Shown here piece by piece: positions 1 through 5,312 of a stretch of DNA of 5,312 nt (position 1 is the stretch's first letter; each line of letters begins with the position of its first letter). The notes beneath the pieces were generated by a model, which worked only from the letters and a program-made list of their open reading frames with translations, did no database searches and was not told the origin of the DNA. Source of the stretch: an uncultured Clostridia bacterium. Its GTDB lineage: Bacteria > Bacillota > Clostridia > Christensenellales > Borkfalkiaceae. The position numbers were made by a program, and so were the translations under genes. The stretch lies in assembly GCA_945835865.1 (NCBI GenBank), contig CAMAJQ010000079.1:1-5312 (forward strand). Reading direction: 5' to 3'.

Positions 1-1862
1 GAGAAAGCCAACTCCTTGACGTAAGGAGTTTTTCCACCGAGATCGCCATCGACGTCCCTTTGAAAATGAGCACGGTTTTTTCCCTGCAGACGATGCCTGC
101 AGGTACCATCGGGGCGGGGGAAGGGAACGGCGTGAACGTTCTTCTCAGGAAGGACGCGCAGACGGCATTCACTCTCGCAGTGTATGACCAGGCGGGGTCC
201 CGTACTTTTTTCGCAAAAGAACTCTGCATTGTTTTTCCCGCGGATAAAAAGGTAAAAATCGAATTTGCTTACGGGGAAGAGGATTGTTCGGTCACCGTTT
301 CTTCCGGGGAAACGTCCGAAACGGTCGTCGGACTAAAGGATATCTTTGATGAGACCTATGAAAAATCGGGATATAAAGGTTACTTTTCTTTATCCGCTTA
401 TTACATGGAAACGGTGAAAAGCGGAGATTGCGTTTATACGGTCGGAAGCGTTAACGGCAAAACCGCCCGCGCGTGGGAGAAAGAGGTGGCGGAATCCGCC
501 CTCGGACGTCTGAATTCTGCCTTGGACGGGTTGAGCGAAGACCCGACGGCAGAGGAGATCGAAGCGGTCAACGGGTTCAACGTTTTTGAAAAAGAAGAAT
601 GGAAAAACTTTATCGCCTCGGTGTGCGGAGAGGAATTTTCCGAACGGCTTGCGGAGACGGAGAGCAGGCTCGCCGTCTATAACGGGAAGCGGGATTTTGA
701 AGAGCAGAAAGCGTTTATCGGGAAATTCAAAGAGCTGCTCGGACAATATAACGGCGAAAACGCCATTGTGGTGCGAGACGCGAAAAAAGCGTATGAAAAT
801 ATTGATGAAGAGGTTATAGAGTCACTTTCAGACGGTCAGAAAGCCGCTCTTCTCGGTTGGATGGAAGAATGCCGCACCGAAGAGAACTACCCGGCTTTTA
901 TTTACGATTATGCAGACTCTTTCATATCTTCGTTTGAAAAAGGACTGAAAGACGGCAAGGCGGCGAGCCTTGACGATTACGACGCCATCCGCGGAATTTC
1001 TTCGGAGTGGACGGTTTTCAAGGCAAAGCACGGGCTTTCCTGCGTGCCTGCAGAGAAAATCGCATCGCTGGACGAAAGGGCGGCGGCTCTTTCTTCCGCG
1101 ATTGAAGGGTCCGTATTCTCTTCTCTCTGGAGAGAGGGGAAGAGTTGGAATGCGTCGCTGACGGAAAACGGTTTATACGTCAGCGGAGACGGAAAATATC
1201 ACGAGACGCTTGGATTCAACCAAAAGTTAGAGGTCGGAAAGGACGCCGAGATCACTTTCAACGTCGTCTATGCGCTGAGAAAACTCGGAGCAAACCATCT
1301 GCATATCGGGTTTTATCCCGCAAAGAATACGGGGACGTTCGGCGAAGAAGACGGGGTGAGAGTGGATTTCTGGTTTTCGGGAACTTCCATCGAGATCAAA
1401 CCCGTCAACGGAAAAACCGAACTGCCGCTGTACGACGCGGCGTATATTACCGTTCAGGACACGGGCTTTTTCGATCCTGCCGATCCGGATCCCGAAATGG
1501 GGAGATACGTCGTCCGCCTCGGGAAAAACGGAAACGTTCTTTTTATTTCGGTGAACGGATACGAAATGGACATCGAGGGGCTGGACGCGTCTCTCTATAC
1601 GGACGGCTGTTATCTGACGATCAGCGCGATGAGCGTGGAAAATGCGGACAGGAACGAACTCGTCGTGACAAAACTCGGTTCTTTCGATTTCCTGAGCGGA
1701 GACCCGGGCGCGGAAAGTTCGGGCGGTTCTGACGGAAATACGAAAAAAGGATGCAAAAAGGGGTGCGGTTCGGATTTGCTGTCGGGTTTCCCCCTGCTTG
1801 GCATTCTTGCGGGAATCGGATTTTTCGTGAGAAAAAAGGAGAGAAAAGATGAAAATCGTTAA
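1..1862 (+). CDS. Secreted, membrane-tailed surface protein with two LamG-like beta-sandwiches around a helical spacer (5'-partial)
   Basis: I do not recognise this as a named gene. The frame is open from position 3 to the TAA at 1860-1862, giving 619 residues (numbered here from the codon at 3). The TTG at 60 and ATG at 66 have no well-placed ribosome-binding site and no signal peptide after them, and the preceding codons already read as beta-strand, so the true start lies upstream of the window. Visible order: beta-sandwich of concanavalin/LamG type (about 1-155); charged, mostly helical spacer (about 157-370), including LSDGQKAAL at 275-283, which matches LSDGEKAEV in the next gene; second beta-sandwich (about 376-563); Gly/Ser-rich linker (565-580); KKGCKKGCGS (581-590); hydrophobic segment (about 592-609); RKKERK tail. 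This fits an exported protein held in the membrane by its C-terminus, probably binding glycan or another surface polymer (inference). No catalytic motif is visible. It overlaps the next gene by 14 nt. Confidence 0.85.
   Translation, partial: ESQLLDVRSFSTEIAIDVPLKMSTVFSLQTMPAGTIGAGEGNGVNVLLRKDAQTAFTLAVYDQAGSRTFFAKELCIVFPADKKVKIEFAYGEEDCSVTVSSGETSETVVGLKDIFDETYEKSGYKGYFSLSAYYMETVKSGDCVYTVGSVNGKTARAWEKEVAESALGRLNSALDGLSEDPTAEEIEAVNGFNVFEKEEWKNFIASVCGEEFSERLAETESRLAVYNGKRDFEEQKAFIGKFKELLGQYNGENAIVVRDAKKAYENIDEEVIESLSDGQKAALLGWMEECRTEENYPAFIYDYADSFISSFEKGLKDGKAASLDDYDAIRGISSEWTVFKAKHGLSCVPAEKIASLDERAAALSSAIEGSVFSSLWREGKSWNASLTENGLYVSGDGKYHETLGFNQKLEVGKDAEITFNVVYALRKLGANHLHIGFYPAKNTGTFGEEDGVRVDFWFSGTSIEIKPVNGKTELPLYDAAYITVQDTGFFDPADPDPEMGRYVVRLGKNGNVLFISVNGYEMDIEGLDASLYTDGCYLTISAMSVENADRNELVVTKLGSFDFLSGDPGAESSGGSDGNTKKGCKKGCGSDLLSGFPLLGILAGIGFFVRKKERKDENR
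10..33 (+). repeat. Perfect 8-bp inverted repeat followed by five T
   Basis: AACTCCTT (10-17) and AAGGAGTT (23-30) are perfect complements around the 5-nt loop GACGT, and the run of T at 29-33 follows. The shape is that of a weak intrinsic terminator, and the right arm also contains an AAGGAG Shine-Dalgarno-like core. Because the reading frame of the first gene runs through it without a stop, it is more likely a chance structure inside coding sequence; only three of eight pairs are G-C. Confidence 0.4.
1740..1859 (+). other. C-terminal Cys-Gly membrane-anchor tail of the first gene
   Basis: This stretch encodes the end of the first protein: a Lys-Lys-Gly-Cys motif given twice in tandem (KKGCKKGCGS, residues 581-590), about 18 hydrophobic residues rich in Leu, Gly, Ile and Phe, and a basic tail RKKERK. 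The tripartite plan (short motif, transmembrane segment, basic cluster) is that of C-terminal protein-sorting signals. No LPXTG-type sortase motif is present. A Cys-Gly motif just before the membrane segment resembles MYXO-CTERM and Synergist-CTERM tails in general form. Whether it is cleaved or lipidated at Cys, or is a plain membrane anchor, cannot be told from this window. Confidence 0.7.
1836..1841 (+). promoter_or_regulatory. Ribosome-binding site of the metallophosphoesterase gene, inside the upstream coding region
   Basis: AAGGAG lies 7 nt before the ATG at 1849 and fixes that start. It is also read as codons for the Lys-Glu part of the basic tail of the upstream protein, so these bases serve both as coding sequence and as initiation signal. 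The upstream gene stops 14 nt inside the downstream one, which favours translational coupling. Confidence 0.85.
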
Positions 1863-4527
1863 GAGAACGCGTCGCGTTTTCGCAGCCGTCTGTTCGTTTT
1901 TCCTCGCGTTTGTATTGTTTTTCCCCGTCGGAACGAAGGCGTTTGCCGAAGGAGAAAAGGAATATAAAAGCGTCGTTTTAAGAACGGACTTTCAGGACGG
2001 AAGTTTTTCGCCCTGGTATGCGGGCGAAGGAACGACCCTTTCGGTGGCGGGGGAGGAAAACAAGGCGGTAAACCTCGTCAGAAACACTTCCGGGCAGACG
2101 CGCATGCAGACGAATATCGGTTTCGGCACGGCGCAGAACGAATTGCCCGTCGACGAGTGGACGGACTTCCGTTTTTCCGTCCGTGCGGCACGGTCGGGCA
2201 GGTTGTATCTCGCGCTGGCGATCAATTACACGGGCGACTACGTTACGGTCAATCTCGTAAACGGGCTTCTGATGAAAACCGAGTGGACGGAAGTAAAAGG
2301 AGAGATACGCGCGGTCATAGAAGGAGACGTCCTCCGCGTCCGCTGGAGAAGACCGGATATGTCTTCCGCCGTTTCGCAGGATTGGTCCGTTTCTCCGGGG
2401 GCGAAACTCTCTTCGGTCGATATTATTTTTTATTCCACCGATTGCGGAGATTATTCTCTTGACGACGTGGAGATCTACCGGACGCTGACGGTAAGCGAAG
2501 CCGCTGCCGGCGTGATCGACAAAATCGCGTCGATCGGCGAAATCGGAGAGGACAGCGGTCCGATCATAGAGGAGTGCGAAGCCGGGTATGAAAAACTATC
2601 GGACGGCGAAAAGGCGGAAGTGTTCAACTATTCCGTTCTTCGGGAAAAGAAGAGAGCGTTTCTTCTGAAAGACGGACCGGTGAAGGGAGAGTTTGACGAG
2701 AAGGACGTGATTTTCCGTTTCGGCGCGATCTCCGACCTGCACAATCACAATACGGCAAACGCCTTTTCCGTCCTTGCGGGATGGAAGGGGAAGAAGATGG
2801 ACGCCGTCGTCTTTGCGGGAGACCTGACCGACCGCACCTATTACGACGGAACGACGAACGAACTTCCGTTGATCAGAAGGGATTACGACGAAAATATCCC
2901 GGAAGACGCAGACGTGTTTTTCTGTCTCGGCAATCACGACAGCAGCAACGGTTCGCACGCTTCTCTTTTTTACGAAGCGCTGGGAGAGAGGTATTACCGC
3001 AGGGACCTCGACCGCGATCTCGCGAGGCGGACGGCGAACAGGCACGCGATCATCAGCGGATATCATTTTCTGGCTGTAGAAGCCGATTATTCAACGGAAA
3101 CCTTTTCTGCCGGGACGGCGGACTGGCTGGCGGAAACGCTGAACGTAATCGTTTCCGATCCGTCCTATCGGGGGGAATATATCTTTCTCCTCTCACACGT
3201 TTCGCTGAAAGGGACGGTCAACGCCTGTTCTCCCGTCGATAATATCCGCGGGATTCTGGAGAACTATCCCCAGGTCGTCATGCTGACGGGACACAGCCAC
3301 GCGAGCCTTTACGACGATCTCGCCGTGATGCAGACGGATTTTACGACGGTCAACCTCGGATCGGTGGCGTATACCGCCTTTGAGGACAGGACCTACCTCG
3401 AATCTCTCGGCGGAGGCGTGATCGACGGCAGTTACGATCTTTCCGTCGGAACGATGATCGAAGTCGACGGAAAAGGAAACGTCAGAATCGAGAGGATCGA
3501 CTTTGCGAAAGGGGAGGAGATCGGAGACCCCTGGATCCTTTCCGCGCCGAAGGAGGATAAAACCCATCTGTTATCCTATCCTCCGGAAAGGAGAACGACG
3601 CTGGCCCGCAATCCGTATTTCGAAGGGGATCCCGAGGTCCGCGCGTTTTCTCTCGGAAAGGATACGATATCGGTTTCTTTTGAAACTGCGACGGATGATT
3701 GTTATGTAAATTCTTATATCATCAACTTATACGAGGAGAATTCTCTTACGCCTTTCCGCACGGCGGAAACGTTGAGCGATTTTTATCTCCGTCCGGACGG
3801 GACGGGAGGAGAAAGCAGAAAGACGGTCGTTCTGAGCAAGCTGACTTCTCTTCCGTACAGAGTTACGGTTACGGCGAGGGACAACGCAGGTCTGCTCAGC
3901 GGAACCTTTGGTGCTATGCTCGAAAAGGAGAATAACCCGAATAAGCCGAGTCCGTCCGTCTTTCAGGCAGATCACGGAAAGAAGACTTATTTTGTCGATA
4001 AAAAATACGAAGTGTCCGATCGGGAAGATTTTGCGACGTTGATCGGCAATTCCGGCGAACTGAACGAATACGTCGGTAAAACGTTATATATCAGGGAAAA
4101 AGAGACGGAATACCGCGCCGCGGGCGACAGCGTAGCCGTCACCGTCGACCGTTATCGGGTAACGTTTTCCGAAGGCAGGGAATATACCGTATATTCCTCC
4201 TCTTCCGACGGATATTTCTTTTCTTCCCAGCGTGCGGAATTTTCCGTTTCCCTTCGGGAAGGATTCCGGGACTATTCTCTCTCCGTCAGGATCAACGGAA
4301 AGACTGTCGGACCGGATGACGACGGAATTTATTCTTTCATCGTCGAAGGGGACGCCGTCGTGGAGATCACGGCGAGTGCGCCCGACGTTCCCCGAGATGA
4401 GTCGGGGGAAAGCAAAGGAGAGAAAAAAGGTTGCGGGGGAGAGATCGCGGAGAATACGACGCTTTTATTTGCCGTCTTCGCCTTTGCCCTGATCGCGGTC
4501 GGGAGGAAAAAGAATGAGAGGATTTAA
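1849..4527 (+). CDS. Secreted multidomain calcineurin-like metallophosphoesterase with CBM-like and Fn3-like domains and Cys-Gly C-terminal anchor
   Basis: Complete, 892 residues. Signal peptide 1-33: basic KRTRR, hydrophobic core, likely cleavage after AFA at 33. Residues 41-212 form a jelly-roll like CBM4/9 modules, opening with an F-x-D-G...PW pattern (48-56) and closing with LDDVEIY (204-210). A helical repeat follows (about 216-273; SIGEIG at 228-233, LSDGEKAEV at 250-258). The metallophosphoesterase domain (about 288-560) shows the family blocks in order: D296-x-H298, G324-D325, GNHD 361-364, H450 and GHSH 481-484, so the two-metal site looks intact. After it come an Fn3-like domain (about 590-698), an unassigned beta-rich region (705-845), linker, KKGCGG (859-864), hydrophobic segment (about 870-884) and RKKNERI. 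The family hydrolyses phosphomono- or diesters; the substrate here is unknown. The C-terminal domain of UshA-type 5'-nucleotidases is not apparent. It probably acts outside the membrane, tethered by its tail. Start supported by AAGGAG 7 nt upstream. Confidence 0.92.
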   Translation: MKIVKRTRRVFAAVCSFFLAFVLFFPVGTKAFAEGEKEYKSVVLRTDFQDGSFSPWYAGEGTTLSVAGEENKAVNLVRNTSGQTRMQTNIGFGTAQNELPVDEWTDFRFSVRAARSGRLYLALAINYTGDYVTVNLVNGLLMKTEWTEVKGEIRAVIEGDVLRVRWRRPDMSSAVSQDWSVSPGAKLSSVDIIFYSTDCGDYSLDDVEIYRTLTVSEAAAGVIDKIASIGEIGEDSGPIIEECEAGYEKLSDGEKAEVFNYSVLREKKRAFLLKDGPVKGEFDEKDVIFRFGAISDLHNHNTANAFSVLAGWKGKKMDAVVFAGDLTDRTYYDGTTNELPLIRRDYDENIPEDADVFFCLGNHDSSNGSHASLFYEALGERYYRRDLDRDLARRTANRHAIISGYHFLAVEADYSTETFSAGTADWLAETLNVIVSDPSYRGEYIFLLSHVSLKGTVNACSPVDNIRGILENYPQVVMLTGHSHASLYDDLAVMQTDFTTVNLGSVAYTAFEDRTYLESLGGGVIDGSYDLSVGTMIEVDGKGNVRIERIDFAKGEEIGDPWILSAPKEDKTHLLSYPPERRTTLARNPYFEGDPEVRAFSLGKDTISVSFETATDDCYVNSYIINLYEENSLTPFRTAETLSDFYLRPDGTGGESRKTVVLSKLTSLPYRVTVTARDNAGLLSGTFGAMLEKENNPNKPSPSVFQADHGKKTYFVDKKYEVSDREDFATLIGNSGELNEYVGKTLYIREKETEYRAAGDSVAVTVDRYRVTFSEGREYTVYSSSSDGYFFSSQRAEFSVSLREGFRDYSLSVRINGKTVGPDDDGIYSFIVEGDAVVEITASAPDVPRDESGESKGEKKGCGGEIAENTTLLFAVFAFALIAVGRKKNERI
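4423..4524 (+). other. C-terminal Cys-Gly membrane-anchor tail of the metallophosphoesterase
   Basis: This stretch encodes KKGCGGEIAENTT, a run of about 15 hydrophobic residues (Leu, Phe, Ala, Val, Ile) and the basic end GRKKNERI. It shares the KKGCG-hydrophobic-RKK plan with the tail of the preceding gene, although the hydrophobic segments differ in sequence, so the motif rather than the whole tail is conserved. It has no LPXTG motif. A membrane anchor or sorting signal is the most likely reading; processing at Cys or Gly is speculative. Confidence 0.7.
4501..4506 (+). promoter_or_regulatory. Ribosome-binding site of the third gene, inside the metallophosphoesterase coding region
   Basis: GGGAGG sits 7 nt before the ATG at 4514 and decides the start of the third gene. 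In the upstream frame the same bases encode the Gly-Arg at the start of the basic tail. The arrangement copies the previous junction: same spacing and same 14-nt overlap. Confidence 0.85.
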
Positions 4528-5312
4528 AAAGAAAGCGTTCGTCGCGGTTTCCGCTGCGTTCGCCCTGGCGTTTTGTATATTGTCCGCCGTTTTCTTCATC
4601 CCTGCGGCGGGGACGGCTTCGGCGGAGGACGCGAGAGACGATTCCCTTTATTATCGACCCTCGTCGTTTCAGAGTGCGGGCTGGTGGGAAGGATTGAAAG
4701 TGGAGGAAGGGGAGAACGGCACGCACGTCTCTTTTACGGATTGCACTTACGTTACCATCCGTACGACGTCTTCCGTCTGTTTTTCCTCGGACGATTTGCA
4801 TCTGAAAATCAAAAATTTCAAAGGGGACGGAATCTGCATCGCGTTTTCCTCGATGCAATCGCCCGACGCGTACGATCCCGCATTGAGGTTTTTCGCTTTT
4901 AACCGAGCGGACTACACGGGCGTGATGAGATGGTCCTGTCCGACGTGGGGATCGCTTTCCGTTTTCGGAACGTTGGATGCGAGACCCGTCCCGTCGTCGT
5001 TCGACGTCCGTCTTCGGAAAAACGAAGACGGGAGCCGGGATTTCATTTTCAACGGTCAGACTTTCAACGTGGCGGAAGACGTTTTTCTGCAGGGAGTGAG
5101 CGATCCGGATCGTACGTACGTTTCTTTTTCCGCTTACGGGGGAACGGAGACGATCAATACGTATTCCTTCGATCTTGCGGCGATACACGACGGGAATTCC
5201 CGCTGCGCAGAGACGCTCGGGGAGGAAGAGATCGCCCTGATCGGCGGCGTGGAACGGTCGATCGGGGAAATCGGTAAGACGGAAGTATCCGAAGAATGCC
5301 GGGCGAAGATTG
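4514..5312 (+). CDS. Secreted LamG-like beta-sandwich protein, start of a further surface protein (3'-partial)
   Basis: Open from ATG 4514 to the window edge: 266 complete codons, no stop. Not recognised as a named gene. Residues 1-37 are a Sec signal peptide: RGFKKK, a long hydrophobic core, and likely cleavage after TASA (A37|E38). Residues about 44-225 look like a beta-sandwich of the LamG/concanavalin type. The segment F163-DVRL-x-KN...F-x-F-N-G181, followed by Y-x-S-F-S-A (202-207), parallels VVRL-x-KN...V-N-G (503-519) and the later LTISA stretch in the second beta-sandwich of the first gene, so the two are probably distant paralogues. From about 236 a helical repeat begins, with SIGEIG (249-254) and EEC (260-262) matching SIGEIG and EEC (228-243) of the metallophosphoesterase protein. 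The predicted role is an exported surface protein co-expressed with its two upstream neighbours; it overlaps the upstream gene by 14 nt. Further domains and a Cys-Gly tail are expected beyond the window (inference). Confidence 0.87.
   Translation, partial: MRGFKKKAFVAVSAAFALAFCILSAVFFIPAAGTASAEDARDDSLYYRPSSFQSAGWWEGLKVEEGENGTHVSFTDCTYVTIRTTSSVCFSSDDLHLKIKNFKGDGICIAFSSMQSPDAYDPALRFFAFNRADYTGVMRWSCPTWGSLSVFGTLDARPVPSSFDVRLRKNEDGSRDFIFNGQTFNVAEDVFLQGVSDPDRTYVSFSAYGGTETINTYSFDLAAIHDGNSRCAETLGEEEIALIGGVERSIGEIGKTEVSEECRAKI

Noticed and set aside
1145..1732. 195-codon plus-strand open frame in another frame inside the first gene
   Set aside because: Its product is extremely Arg-rich and low in hydrophobic pattern, while the overlapping frame carries clear beta-sandwich and anchor-tail sequence.
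1849..1950. Lipoprotein signal (Cys15) in the metallophosphoesterase leader
   Set aside because: The Cys lies early in the hydrophobic core without a proper lipobox and hydrophobic residues continue after it; the AFA site at 31-33 fits ordinary signal peptidase cleavage.
2734..2751. SDLHNHN read as motif I of a PHP-type phosphoesterase
   Set aside because: The D-L-H-x-H form resembles PHP proteins, but the later GD, GNHD, H and GHSH blocks at the expected order and spacing identify the calcineurin-like family instead.
2596..3066. 156-codon minus-strand open frame opposite the metallophosphoesterase core
   Set aside because: It is antisense to the strongly conserved GD and GNHD motif region, so it is a shadow frame.
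4390..4407. GC-rich hairpin CCCCGA / TCGGGG in the linker before the second anchor tail
   Set aside because: It lies inside coding sequence, has no T-run after it and is over 100 nt before the next start, so it is not a terminator and has no evident role.
1482..5111. Palindrome GATCCGGATC present twice (1482-1491 and 5102-5111)
   Set aside because: Both copies encode Asp-Pro-Asp in coding sequence, with no spacing or flank shared beyond this; chance plus codon preference explains it.
4367..5188. 273-codon open frame on the minus strand across the second junction
   Set aside because: It lies antisense to two well-supported genes, is very rich in Arg and Ser as expected for a shadow of this codon usage, and shows no recognisable domain.

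Overview
The window holds three co-directional (+ strand) protein-coding genes packed end to end with no intergenic space. The first lacks its 5' end and the third its 3' end, so this is the inside of a longer operon-like cluster. All three look like large exported surface proteins. The two whose N-termini are visible have classic Sec signal peptides. The two whose C-termini are visible end in a Lys-Lys-Gly-Cys-Gly motif, a hydrophobic segment and a short Arg-Lys-Lys tail. Strong AAGGAG/GGGAGG ribosome-binding sites and the style of helical spacer and beta-sandwich modules suggest a Gram-positive-type bacterium, most likely an uncultured gut Clostridia lineage. That assignment is inference from style, not from a marker gene.

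Layout: (1) positions 1-1862, the C-terminal 619 residues of a multidomain protein: beta-sandwich (lectin/LamG-like), a helical spacer of about 215 residues, a second beta-sandwich, then the Cys-Gly membrane tail. (2) 1849-4527, a complete 892-residue protein: signal peptide, CBM4/9-like jelly-roll, short helical repeat, a calcineurin-like metallophosphoesterase domain with all recognisable metal-binding motifs, an Fn3-like domain, an uncharacterised beta-rich region, and the Cys-Gly tail. (3) 4514-5312, the first 266 residues of a protein with a signal peptide, a beta-sandwich resembling those of gene 1, and the beginning of the same helical repeat seen in gene 2.

Both junctions overlap by exactly 14 nt, with the Shine-Dalgarno sequence embedded in the upstream gene's codons for its basic tail and placed 7 nt before the ATG. 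This points to translational coupling and co-expression. The likely joint role is a set of cell-surface proteins that bind glycans or other polymers, one of which carries an extracellular phosphoesterase. No substrate can be named from the sequence. No RNA genes, mobile elements, CRISPR arrays, convincing promoters or operon-ending terminators were seen, and no stretch over 300 bases lacks a gene.
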